A DNA stretch of 7,337 nucleotides from CAJBVG01 sp943360385. Its GTDB lineage: Bacteria > Bacteroidota > Bacteroidia > Sphingobacteriales > Sphingobacteriaceae. The notes below the pieces were generated by a model, which was not told where the DNA came from, ran no database searches, and saw nothing but the letters and a program-made list of their open reading frames with translations. The DNA lies in assembly GCA_943360385.1 (NCBI GenBank), contig CALRIM020000153.1, positions 1 through 7,337 on the forward strand, read 5' to 3'. Shown here in pieces: positions 1 to 6,687 of the stretch (within the stretch, counting starts at the first letter, position 1; the number at the start of each line of letters is the position of its first letter). The position numbers were made by a program, and so were the translations under genes.

Positions 1-16
1 CGTGCCACCAGTACAA

Positions 17-1693
17 TTATTTCAATCTCTCTTTAATATCCAACCTGTGTTCTCTTGCGGTATCCTTTGCAATATCGTACCCAGCATCCATATGTCTGAT
101 CACTCCCATTGCTGGATCGTTGTGTAACACTCGTTTTATTCTAACCTCAGCATCTTTCGTACCATCGGCAACAATTACCATACCTGCATGGATTGAGTAA
201 CCAATACCTACTCCTCCTCCGTGATGTAAAGATACCCAACTTGCTCCACCTGCTGTGTTTATTAGTGCATTTAAAACTGGCCAATCTGCAATGGCATCCG
301 AACCATCTAGCATGGCTTCTGTTTCTCTATTTGGAGATGCTACAGAACCGGTGTCTAAGTGATCGCGCCCAATTACAAGTGGTGCTTTAACTTTCCCATC
401 GGCTACTAATTTATTAAACGCTAATCCTGCTTTTTCACGTTCACCTTGACCTAACCAACATATACGTGCTGGCAAGCCTTGGAATGCGATGCGATCTTGC
501 GCCATTTTTATCCAACGAGCTAGCTCTTTATTTTCTGGAAATAATTCTAAAATTAATTTATCGGTTTCGTAAATATCTTGTGGATCGCCAGATAATGCTG
601 CCCAACGGAATGGACCTTTTCCTTCACAGAATAATGGACGAATGTAGGCTGGTACAAAACCTGGGAAATCAAATGCATTTTCTACACCAACTTCCTTGGC
701 TCTACCTCTCAAATTATTTCCATAATCAAATGTAATGGCTCCACGTTTTTGCATTTCCAACATCAATCTAACATGATGCGCCATGGTTTGATAAGATAAT
801 TTGATGTATTCATCTGGGTTAGCTTCTCTTAATACTTTTGCTTCTTCCACACTTAAGCCTTGTGGGAAATATCCAACCAATGGGTCGTGAGCTGAAGTTT
901 GATCGGTTAACACTTCTGGAGTGATGTTTCTTTCTAACATTCTTTCCAATAAATCAACTGCATTACATACAACACCAATGGAAAGATTTTCTCCATTTTG
1001 TTTTGCAAGCACGGCCCTATCTATTGCTTCATCGATGTCGTGAATCATCACATCAATATATCTTGTATCAATTCTTTTTTGAATTCTCCACTCTTCCACT
1101 TCTGCTGCTAGACACACTCCTTCGTTCATGGTAATTGCTAATGGTTGAGCTCCGCCCATACCACCTAATCCTGCTGTTACAGATATTGTATTTTTTAATG
1201 TTCCACCAAAATGCTTTCGTGCAACTGCTGCAAAGGTTTCAAATGTTCCTTGTACAATTCCTTGAGAACCTATGTAAATCCATGATCCGGCAGTCATTTG
1301 CCCGTACATAATTAGTCCTCTATCTTCCAACTCATTGAAATATTCGAACGTAGCCCATTTAGGAACTAACTGAGAATTTGAGATAATAACTCTTGGCGCA
1401 TCTTTATGTGTTGGCAAAATACCTACGGGCTTACCCGATTGTATTAAAAGCGTTTCATCTTCTTCTAAATCTTTTAAAGCTTTAACAATTAAATCGAATG
1501 CCTCTGGATTTCTAGCTGCTTTACCTCTTCCACCGTATACAATTAACTCTTCAGGGCGTTCTGCTACATCTGGATCCAAATTGTTTAAAAGCATGCGTAA
1601 TGCAGCTTCTTGTACCCATCCCTTGCAATTTAAGGTTGTTCCTGTTGGAGTTTTTGTTTTCGATAAATCGATAGTGCCAAATTTAGTGCTCAT
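17..1693 (-). CDS. hutU: Urocanate hydratase (urocanase), complete
   Basis: This cytoplasmic NAD+-dependent enzyme hydrates urocanate to 4-imidazolone-5-propionate, the second step of histidine degradation. The 558-residue length is usual for the family. Family motifs are visible throughout: YGGRGKAARN at residues 53-62, the glycine-rich GLGGMGGAQP at 175-184 that belongs to the NAD-binding region, DQTSAHDPLVGYFPQG at 264-279, the ICWLGQGER segment at 411-419 with the conserved catalytic-region Cys412 (equivalent to Cys410 of the Pseudomonas enzyme), and HHGGGVGIGYS at 490-500. The ATG at 1693 gives the normal N-terminus, with the conserved LNCKGWVQEAALRMLLNNLD segment at 21-40. The gene has its own upstream region, with a TAnnTTTG-like box on the minus strand, and is divergent from the metal cassette. 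Only 16 bases follow its stop, so whether hutI or hutG come next is unseen. The family assignment is essentially certain. Confidence 0.98.
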   Translation of the reverse strand: MSTKFGTIDLSKTKTPTGTTLNCKGWVQEAALRMLLNNLDPDVAERPEELIVYGGRGKAARNPEAFDLIVKALKDLEEDETLLIQSGKPVGILPTHKDAPRVIISNSQLVPKWATFEYFNELEDRGLIMYGQMTAGSWIYIGSQGIVQGTFETFAAVARKHFGGTLKNTISVTAGLGGMGGAQPLAITMNEGVCLAAEVEEWRIQKRIDTRYIDVMIHDIDEAIDRAVLAKQNGENLSIGVVCNAVDLLERMLERNITPEVLTDQTSAHDPLVGYFPQGLSVEEAKVLREANPDEYIKLSYQTMAHHVRLMLEMQKRGAITFDYGNNLRGRAKEVGVENAFDFPGFVPAYIRPLFCEGKGPFRWAALSGDPQDIYETDKLILELFPENKELARWIKMAQDRIAFQGLPARICWLGQGEREKAGLAFNKLVADGKVKAPLVIGRDHLDTGSVASPNRETEAMLDGSDAIADWPVLNALINTAGGASWVSLHHGGGVGIGYSIHAGMVIVADGTKDAEVRIKRVLHNDPAMGVIRHMDAGYDIAKDTAREHRLDIKERLK

Positions 1694-1701
1694 AATTATT
1701 C

Positions 1702-1711
1702 GTTATATAAC
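1702..1711. promoter_or_regulatory. 10-bp perfect palindrome in the hutU leader
   Basis: GTTATATAAC is a perfect palindrome lying between the hutU start codon and the predicted hutU -7 box, at about the expected transcription start. Its position would suit an operator for a hut or metal regulator. AT-rich DNA produces 10-bp palindromes by chance fairly often, so this is only a candidate. Confidence 0.25.
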
Positions 1712-1715
1712 CTTA

Positions 1716-1723
1716 CAAAAATA
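1716..1723 (-). promoter_or_regulatory. Predicted hutU promoter, -7 box
   Basis: Read on the minus strand this is TATTTTTG, an exact match to the Bacteroidota -7 consensus TAnnTTTG. It would place the transcription start near 1712 and give a leader of roughly 18 bases before the hutU ATG at 1693. No clear TTG or TTTG element is present at the usual -33 distance, so the promoter is weak or activator-dependent, or the match is fortuitous. Confidence 0.45.
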
Positions 1724-1734
1724 ACAAGTAAAAT

Positions 1735-1751
1735 GAAATCTCCGTAATTTC
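1735..1751. promoter_or_regulatory. Inverted repeat GAAAT-N7-ATTTC, possible operator
   Basis: Two perfect 5-bp arms (1735-1739 and 1747-1751) are separated by seven bases. The repeat ends four bases before the plus-strand -7 box and covers part of the region where a -33 element would sit, a typical place for a repressor. The outer arms happen to match the ends of the enterobacterial Zur box (GAAAT...ATTTC), but the inner part does not, and the short arms could be chance in AT-rich DNA. Confidence 0.2.
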
Positions 1752-1755
1752 TTCT

Positions 1756-1763
1756 TAACTTTG
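1756..1763 (+). promoter_or_regulatory. Predicted promoter of the metal cassette, -7 box
   Basis: TAACTTTG matches the Bacteroidota -7 consensus TAnnTTTG exactly. It ends only seven bases before the ATG at 1771, so transcription would begin about 0-5 bases before the start codon and the mRNA would be leaderless or nearly so. There is no convincing -33 TTG at the right distance. No similar box is seen before the receptor or lipoprotein genes, so this may serve all three. Confidence 0.5.
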
Positions 1764-1770
1764 AATTCTA

Positions 1771-2130
1771 ATGAAAAAGAAGGTTTTATATGGTTTAAGT
1801 ATATTTCTTTTGATATGCATAAGTATATCAAGCTTACCCCTTTCCTTACTTCACCATCACGACCACAAAAATGATTGCGATGTAGCTTCCAATTTACCTT
1901 CAAATCTTAAAAAAGACAAAGACACCTATCCAAAACATTATCATTCACATAGCGATGATTGTTTCTTGTGTTTCAAATCTCACTTATCTAGTGCGAAAGA
2001 AAATGTTGTCTACTCTAAAATTTCATTAAATTTTAATAGAATTATTTATGTTGATAGAATTAGTTCTATCTGTTCTCTTCACATCATTGAATTAAAAGGG
2101 AGAAGCCCCCCTCTTGTATTGTTTAGTTAA
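1771..2130 (+). CDS. Small exported His/Cys-rich protein (DUF2946-like), putative metal-related
   Basis: This 119-residue protein begins with a signal peptide or single membrane segment (MKKK, then a hydrophobic run at residues 5-27), followed at once by HHHDH (28-32) and Cys36. A second cluster holds His56, His58, His60, Asp62, Asp63, Cys64, Cys67 and His71, which includes a CxxC-x3-H arrangement. The tail has RSPP (111-114) close to the C-terminus. This layout, a membrane segment, a Cys/His core and a terminal R-x-P-P, resembles small DUF2946-type proteins often found beside TonB receptor genes; that assignment is from pattern memory, not a search. The likely site is the periplasm or the outer face of the inner membrane, and binding of zinc or copper is plausible. 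It is the first gene of a three-gene plus-strand run, 42 bases ahead of the receptor. No enzymatic motif is seen and the true function is unknown. Confidence 0.75.
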   Translation: MKKKVLYGLSIFLLICISISSLPLSLLHHHDHKNDCDVASNLPSNLKKDKDTYPKHYHSHSDDCFLCFKSHLSSAKENVVYSKISLNFNRIIYVDRISSICSLHIIELKGRSPPLVLFS

Positions 2131-2172
2131 AAACAATTTATTCAATTAATTATTTTTTTAATACTTATACTG

Positions 2173-4485
2173 ATGAGAAGAATATTCTTCTGTCTGCTAT
2201 TATTTATATTTATTTCTGAAAATACATTTTCTCAAAACTCTTGTAATTTTAATTTAAAAATTACGGTGGTCGACGAGCAAAATAAAAGCGCAATGCCTGG
2301 AGCTGTAGTACAGTTGGGCATTTCGGGCGAAATACAAGAAACAGATATTAATGGAATAGCAACATTTAAAAATGTTTGTGCGGGTAACTACGAAATTAGT
2401 ATTCGTTTTTTATCCTACCACACTCTTTCTAAATCGATAGAAATTAACACCAACAAATCACTTCGATTTGAATTATCTCCTAGTGTAAAAAATATTGCTA
2501 ACGTAACTATTTTTTCCGAGCGTACAACCACTCAAAGCACTATGAGTAAAATTGAATTGAAAGGACTTGATTTAGAAAAAACACGTGGGCTTTCGCTTGC
2601 CGATGCGTTAAAAGAAATTCCTGGTGTTACCACTTTACAAACTGGACCAACCATTAGTAAACCCATTATACAAGGAATGCATAGCAATAGAATTCTTATT
2701 ATTAATAATGGAATCCGACAAGAAGGACAGCAATGGGGAGCCGAACACGCACCAGAAATAGATGCATTTGTTGCTAATAAATTAACCGTGATAAAAGGTG
2801 CTGGTAGTATTAAATATGGATCTGATGCAATAGGCGGGGTAATTCTAGTGGAGCCAAACCTTTTGCCTGATAGTGCTGGTGTTCACGGTGAAGTAAATTT
2901 AGTCGGTATTAGTAATGGAAAACAAGGTGTCGGTTCTGGAATTCTAGAAGGGAGATTTAAAAAAATTCCTCTGGCATGGAGAGTTCAAGGAACTTTTAAA
3001 AAAGCAGGAAATATTAAAACTCCAGATTACTATTTATCAAATAGTGGTTTCGAAGAAAAGAATTTTTCTTGGGCATTACAATATTCATGGAAGAAAATTA
3101 AAACAGAGCTTTTCTACTCTCAATTCAACACAGACATTGGGGTTTTTAAGGGCGCACATATTGGGAACTTAAGTGATTTGGAAAAAGCATTTAACGCTGC
3201 CACTCCATTTTATACTTCTGGTTTCGATTATAAAATAGATCGACCGAAACAACATGTAGAACACGAATTATTTAAATCTAAAACAGATTACATTTTAAAT
3301 GATAATTCTAAGTTTAGTTTGGTACTTGCTCGTCAGTATAATTTGCGTGATGAATATGATAAAGATGTACCATTAAATGATTCTTTGGCAGCTTTAAATA
3401 AACCAGAGTTACATTATGAGATTACTACTTATACTGGAGATTTTAGCTATCAGCACAATTTCTCCGAACGATTAACAAGTAGCATAGGTTTTAACACTAT
3501 TCAACAAGTAAACACTTATGAGGGAAGAGCCTTTATTCCAAATTTCATCAATAATAACTATGCCCTTTATTCTATTCATCAGTATAAGTTAAAAAAAATA
3601 ATGTTCGATTTTGGTGTTCGATATGATTATGAATACTTAAAAATTTATCAATGGAAATCTAAAAATGTATTGTACACACCAGAAAAAACATTTACCAATT
3701 TAAGTTTCAATACGGGGTTCGATTGGAAAATAAACGATGCACTTTCCTATCACTTAAATATTGGAACCGCTTATAGAGCACCAAGTGTAAATGAATTGTA
3801 TGGAAGTGGATTACACCATGGCGAAGGAAAATTTATTTATTCGAATGAAAATATTCAGGCTGAAAAAGCAAAAGCAATTATAACTGGAATTGAAATCGAA
3901 AATTATAAACGTATTTCTGGACATTTAGATTTTTATTACAAACAGATCGATGGGTACATTTTTCTAAAACCTGTATTCCCAGCAACACTCAGTATTCGCG
4001 GGGCTTTCCCAAGTTTTCAATATGAACAACGCGATGCTTTTTTCACCGGTATGGATGCTTGGATACATTATGCTATTACCAAAAATTTAAAATCAACACA
4101 CAAAATTAATTTGGTAAGAGCTTACAATACATCAGATGGAAATTACCTGCCTTTCATTCCATCCGATCGTTTTGAAAATGGTTTGAAATATGAATTCAAC
4201 GAAAAGAAACATTTCAAAGAAAGTAGTGTAGATTTGCATGTACTTTACGTAGCAAAGCAAACTAGAGTAGAACCAAATTCCGATTATAAAGTTGCACCGA
4301 ATGGGTATATACTTTTAAATGCAGATGCAGGCACTAGTATCCATATTGGAAAACAACATTATGAAATTGGAATGAGTGTAAACAATTTATTGAACACAAA
4401 ATACAGAGAGTATATGAACGCGTTTAGGTATTTTACAGATGAGGCTGGAAGGTCATTCGTATTGAGGCTTAAGTATCATTTTTAA
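2173..4485 (+). CDS. TonB-dependent outer-membrane receptor, ZnuD-like, probable metal uptake
   Basis: This 770-residue receptor should import a substrate across the outer membrane using TonB-ExbBD energy. A signal peptide covers residues 1 to about 21. A carboxypeptidase-regulatory-like beta domain follows at about 24-105, with Cys24 and Cys69 as a possible disulfide pair. The plug domain lies at about 115-230 (SLADALKEIPGV at 141-152, QGMHSNRILIINNGIRQEG at 167-185, KYGSDAIGGVI at 214-224). The beta-barrel fills the rest and ends in LRLKYHF with a terminal Phe, as usual for barrel proteins. QQWGAEHAPEID (186-197) and YRAPSVNELYGSGLHHG (534-550) resemble segments of ZnuD-type zinc receptors. 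Histidines at 361, 364, 548 and 549 are candidate ligands, but the long His-rich loop of neisserial ZnuD is absent. Flanking genes encode a His-rich exported protein and a lipoprotein. The receptor fold is certain. Zinc is a moderate inference; copper, or heme or another siderophore, cannot be excluded. Confidence 0.95.
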   Translation: MRRIFFCLLLFIFISENTFSQNSCNFNLKITVVDEQNKSAMPGAVVQLGISGEIQETDINGIATFKNVCAGNYEISIRFLSYHTLSKSIEINTNKSLRFELSPSVKNIANVTIFSERTTTQSTMSKIELKGLDLEKTRGLSLADALKEIPGVTTLQTGPTISKPIIQGMHSNRILIINNGIRQEGQQWGAEHAPEIDAFVANKLTVIKGAGSIKYGSDAIGGVILVEPNLLPDSAGVHGEVNLVGISNGKQGVGSGILEGRFKKIPLAWRVQGTFKKAGNIKTPDYYLSNSGFEEKNFSWALQYSWKKIKTELFYSQFNTDIGVFKGAHIGNLSDLEKAFNAATPFYTSGFDYKIDRPKQHVEHELFKSKTDYILNDNSKFSLVLARQYNLRDEYDKDVPLNDSLAALNKPELHYEITTYTGDFSYQHNFSERLTSSIGFNTIQQVNTYEGRAFIPNFINNNYALYSIHQYKLKKIMFDFGVRYDYEYLKIYQWKSKNVLYTPEKTFTNLSFNTGFDWKINDALSYHLNIGTAYRAPSVNELYGSGLHHGEGKFIYSNENIQAEKAKAIITGIEIENYKRISGHLDFYYKQIDGYIFLKPVFPATLSIRGAFPSFQYEQRDAFFTGMDAWIHYAITKNLKSTHKINLVRAYNTSDGNYLPFIPSDRFENGLKYEFNEKKHFKESSVDLHVLYVAKQTRVEPNSDYKVAPNGYILLNADAGTSIHIGKQHYEIGMSVNNLLNTKYREYMNAFRYFTDEAGRSFVLRLKYHF

Positions 4486-4494
4486 CTTATTATT

Positions 4495-4524
4495 CGTAGT
4501 TCGTAACTCGTAGTTGGTAACTCG
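4495..4524. repeat. Tandem heptamer repeat, four units of a CGTARYT-like 7-mer
   Basis: The sequence reads CGTAGTT, CGTAACT, CGTAGTT, GGTAACT, then CG. It is therefore a 14-bp tandem duplication with one mismatch (C4502 against G4516), each half made of two related 7-mers. It lies 9 bases after the receptor stop codon. Its effect is unknown; copy-number change would alter the spacing before the lipoprotein gene. Confidence 0.8.
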
Positions 4525-4542
4525 ACAAAAAAAAAGAAAAAA

Positions 4543-4556
4543 TAGAAATTAGAAAT
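4543..4556. repeat. Perfect two-copy 7-bp tandem repeat just before the lipoprotein start
   Basis: TAGAAAT occurs twice in direct succession and ends two bases before the ATG at 4558. It follows an A-rich run (4527-4542, interrupted by one G). There is no Shine-Dalgarno sequence; an A-rich unstructured leader is a common initiation context in Bacteroidota. Two copies is the minimum for a tandem repeat, so chance is possible. Confidence 0.6.
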
Positions 4557-4557
4557 T

Positions 4558-5133
4558 ATGAAAATGAAAAATAAAAAAACGTTAATTGGTTTGGTTATAT
4601 TAATGATTGTAACCTCAATCATTTCAAGTTGTAAAAAAGATAATAATGATGTAACAAAACCAACGGATATAAACGAAGGTGAATTAATTACAACGGTTCA
4701 ATTTAAAATATCGAGTACCGATAGTCCCTTTGTTACACACACTTTCCAGTACAGAGATGTAGATGGAATTGGCGGAAACAACCTTACAATTGATACCATA
4801 AAATTAGATGCGGATAAAGTGTATGCCGTTGAAGTAGTTCTGTTAGATGAAAGTAAAATTCCAACAGATACGATATCAAATGAAGTGTATGAAGAATCGA
4901 AAGACCATCTATTTATTTACCAACCTGCAGACACAAATGTAGTGGTAACTATAAATGATTTCGATACTAACAATCCTCCATTACCATTAGGAATACATAC
5001 TTCATGGAGAACTAAATCACCAACATCTACAAGTATCAAACTAACCTTAAAACATCAACCAGGAATAAAAAATGGTGATCCTACGAAGGGTGAGACGGAT
5101 GTGGAGGTTACACTTCCAGTGAGTATCAAGTAG
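4558..5133 (+). CDS. Predicted surface lipoprotein, partner of the TonB receptor
   Basis: The 191-residue protein has a type II signal peptide: MKMKNKK, a hydrophobic core at residues 8-22, and the lipobox ISSC with the lipidated cysteine at 25. The following KKDNND is a charged, partly acidic stretch like the Bacteroidota lipoprotein export signal, suggesting display on the cell surface. The mature part is predicted beta-rich. It resembles a family annotated in flavobacteria as type 1 periplasmic binding fold superfamily protein, often encoded beside TonB receptors; recognisable parts are SNEVYEESKDHLFIY (107-121) and LKHQPGIKNGDPTKGETDVEV (split around 164-184). His61, His117, His147 and His166 are possible metal ligands. 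ATG codons occur at 4558 and 4564; both give a good signal peptide, so the start is uncertain by two residues. It lies 72 bases after the receptor gene with no visible promoter between, which suggests co-transcription. A substrate-capturing or receptor-lid role is inference. Confidence 0.85.
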   Translation: MKMKNKKTLIGLVILMIVTSIISSCKKDNNDVTKPTDINEGELITTVQFKISSTDSPFVTHTFQYRDVDGIGGNNLTIDTIKLDADKVYAVEVVLLDESKIPTDTISNEVYEESKDHLFIYQPADTNVVVTINDFDTNNPPLPLGIHTSWRTKSPTSTSIKLTLKHQPGIKNGDPTKGETDVEVTLPVSIK

Positions 5134-5154
5134 CGTGTATCGGGTATCGATAAA
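5134..5154. repeat. Three degenerate 7-mer units directly after the lipoprotein stop
   Basis: Immediately after the TAG stop the sequence divides into CGTGTAT, CGGGTAT and CGATAAA, three 7-mers each starting with CG. The first two differ at one base and the third is more divergent. The palindrome TATCGATA (5145-5152) lies across the last two units. The spacing and the leading CG match the array at 4495-4524 on the other side of the gene. Confidence 0.5.
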
Positions 5155-5158
5155 TTAA

Positions 5159-5174
5159 CTAATTGAATAATTAG
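5159..5174. repeat. AT-rich 6-bp inverted repeat next to the terminator hairpin
   Basis: CTAATT (5159-5164) and AATTAG (5169-5174) are perfect complements around the loop GAAT. The second arm shares two bases (5173-5174) with the stem of the GC-rich hairpin, so the two structures compete at the junction. It is a weak stem by itself. Confidence 0.4.
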
Positions 5175-5200
5175 AGCGACGCGGTTAATCGCGTCGCTCT
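5173..5200. terminator. GC-rich hairpin between convergent genes, likely bidirectional terminator
   Basis: The arms AGAGCGACGCG (5173-5183) and CGCGTCGCTCT (5190-5200) form a perfect 11-bp stem around the 6-base loop GTTAAT. The hairpin sits 39 bases after the lipoprotein stop and 5 bases after the hutH stop, where both transcripts should end. Neither side has a long T run: the plus side continues TTCTACC, and the minus side continues AATTATTC. Termination may therefore be inefficient, or the hairpin may instead be an mRNA 3'-end stabiliser or a copy of a dispersed palindromic repeat. Confidence 0.7.
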
Positions 5201-5205
5201 TCTAC

Positions 5206-6687
5206 CTAGGCGCGACGAATAAACTCCAGCGAAGCCTGAATATCTGCCGACAAATACCTGTCTTCTGTATTTCTGGTAACTACCTTGCGGTAATCGGACA
5301 TTACTTTTTCTATAATAGCTGATGATTTTAATGGTCTTCTGAATTCCAATGCCTGTGCTGCATTCATCAATTCAATAGCAAACACTCGATCTACATTTTC
5401 TACCACTCTCAATAATTTTGTTGCTGCATTGGCACCCATGCTCACGTGATCTTCTTGTCCATTTGAGGATACAATTGAATCTACAGAAGCTGGTGTACAC
5501 AGTTGCTTATTCTCACTTACAATTGAAGCTGCTGTATATTGAGGAATCATAAAGCCTGAATTTAATCCTGGGTTTTGTACTAAAAATGCGGGAAGATTTC
5601 TTTGTCCAGAAATTAATTGATACGTTCTTCTTTCCGAAATATTAGCCAACTCTGCTAAAGCAATAGCTAAGAAATCCATTACCAAAGCTAATGGTTGTCC
5701 ATGAAAATTTCCTCCAGATATAATTTTATCTTCATCTGGGAAAACATTCGGATTATCGGTTACCGAATTAATTTCGGTTGTTACTACATTGTAAACGTGG
5801 GTAATGGTATCCTTACTTGCACCATGTACTTGGGGAATGCAACGGAATGAATAGGGATCTTGCACTTGCACTTTTTTCTGCGCAGCAATTTCGCTTCCTT
5901 GCAAATTAGCTAACATGTTTTTTGCAGTAGCTAATTGTCCAGCATGAGGGCGAACTATATGTATCAGCTCATCGAAGGCATCTATTCTTCCATCAAAAGC
6001 ATCTAAAGAAATTGAGGCAATTAAATCTGCTTGCTCCGAAATTCTTTTCGCCTGAATTAAACAATACACCGCATACGAACTCATAAATTGAGTACCGTTA
6101 AGCAATGCTAATCCTTCTTTCGATTGTAAATGAATTTCTTCCCAACCAAATTCTTTTAATAATTCTACTCCCGAAATTCTTTTACCATTATAATCCACTT
6201 CACCCATACCAATTAAAGGCAAACACATATGAGCTAAGGGAGATAAATCGCCAGAAGCACCTAATGAACCTTTCGTATAGATTACTGGAAAAATATCGTT
6301 GTTATAAAATTCAACTAGTCTGTCTACTGTTTTTAATTGTACTCCCGAATGTCCATAGGATAAGGATTGAATTTTAAGCAGAAGCATAATCTTTACAATA
6401 GCTGCAGGCACTTCTTCTCCGGTTCCACATGCGTGAGACATTACCAGATTTTTTTGCAATTGCTCTAAATCGCTGTTATTTATTTTTACATCACACAATG
6501 ATCCGAAACCTGTATTAATTCCATAAACAGGATCAGAACTTGCTGCCATTCGATCGTCGATGTACTGGCGACAACGATTTATTTTTGTGATAACTTCTTC
6601 TGATAATTTTAATTTATATTTCTTAGAAATTATTTCTTCAATTCTTTCTATAGATAAGTGTGCTGTACTTATTGTATGATGGGCCAT
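5206..6687 (-). CDS. hutH: Histidine ammonia-lyase (histidase), complete
   Basis: This cytoplasmic enzyme, a homotetramer in characterised relatives, removes ammonia from L-histidine to give urocanate, the substrate of HutU at the left of the window. The 493-residue length is close to the family norm. The Ala144-Ser145-Gly146 triad in GSLGASGDLSPLAHM should cyclise to the electrophilic MIO cofactor. Other active-site residues are in place: Tyr55 in YGINTGFG, His83 in MSHACGTG, Asn197 in LLNGTQ, Tyr279 and Arg282 in QDPYSFRCIPQVHG, Phe328 in GGNFHG, and Glu412 in QEDHVSMG. His83 and Glu412 favour histidase over phenylalanine or tyrosine ammonia-lyase. The start ATG overlaps the hisS stop by one base (TAATG), fixing the start and implying translational coupling. 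No separate promoter is visible within the end of hisS. The gene is intact and converges on the lipoprotein gene. Confidence 0.97.
   Translation of the reverse strand: MAHHTISTAHLSIERIEEIISKKYKLKLSEEVITKINRCRQYIDDRMAASSDPVYGINTGFGSLCDVKINNSDLEQLQKNLVMSHACGTGEEVPAAIVKIMLLLKIQSLSYGHSGVQLKTVDRLVEFYNNDIFPVIYTKGSLGASGDLSPLAHMCLPLIGMGEVDYNGKRISGVELLKEFGWEEIHLQSKEGLALLNGTQFMSSYAVYCLIQAKRISEQADLIASISLDAFDGRIDAFDELIHIVRPHAGQLATAKNMLANLQGSEIAAQKKVQVQDPYSFRCIPQVHGASKDTITHVYNVVTTEINSVTDNPNVFPDEDKIISGGNFHGQPLALVMDFLAIALAELANISERRTYQLISGQRNLPAFLVQNPGLNSGFMIPQYTAASIVSENKQLCTPASVDSIVSSNGQEDHVSMGANAATKLLRVVENVDRVFAIELMNAAQALEFRRPLKSSAIIEKVMSDYRKVVTRNTEDRYLSADIQASLEFIRRA

Noticed and set aside
193..735. Two plus-strand open frames (193-390 and 466-735) inside hutU
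   Set aside because: They are antisense to a certain, full-length urocanase and their products look like out-of-frame translations with no family features.
1703..1903. Minus-strand open frame of 66 codons opposite the start of the small His-rich gene
   Set aside because: It covers the divergent control region and overlaps antisense a gene with a clear signal peptide and promoter box; its product is low-complexity with no recognisable motif.
2131..2172. T-rich stretch (2153-2159) between the small protein and the receptor as a terminator
   Set aside because: No stable stem precedes the T run, and no promoter box follows it, so co-transcription of the two genes is more likely.
4495..4556. Short repeats between the receptor and lipoprotein genes as a CRISPR remnant
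   Set aside because: The units are only 7 bases long, directly adjacent without spacers, and no cas-like gene is nearby.
2173..5133. SusC/SusD-type glycan utilisation pair
   Set aside because: The receptor is shorter than usual SusC proteins and carries ZnuD-like segments, and the lipoprotein at 191 residues is far too small for SusD, with no carbohydrate enzymes nearby.
6105..6377. Plus-strand open frame of 90 codons inside hutH
   Set aside because: It is antisense to highly conserved histidase sequence, including the MIO region, and shows no protein family character.
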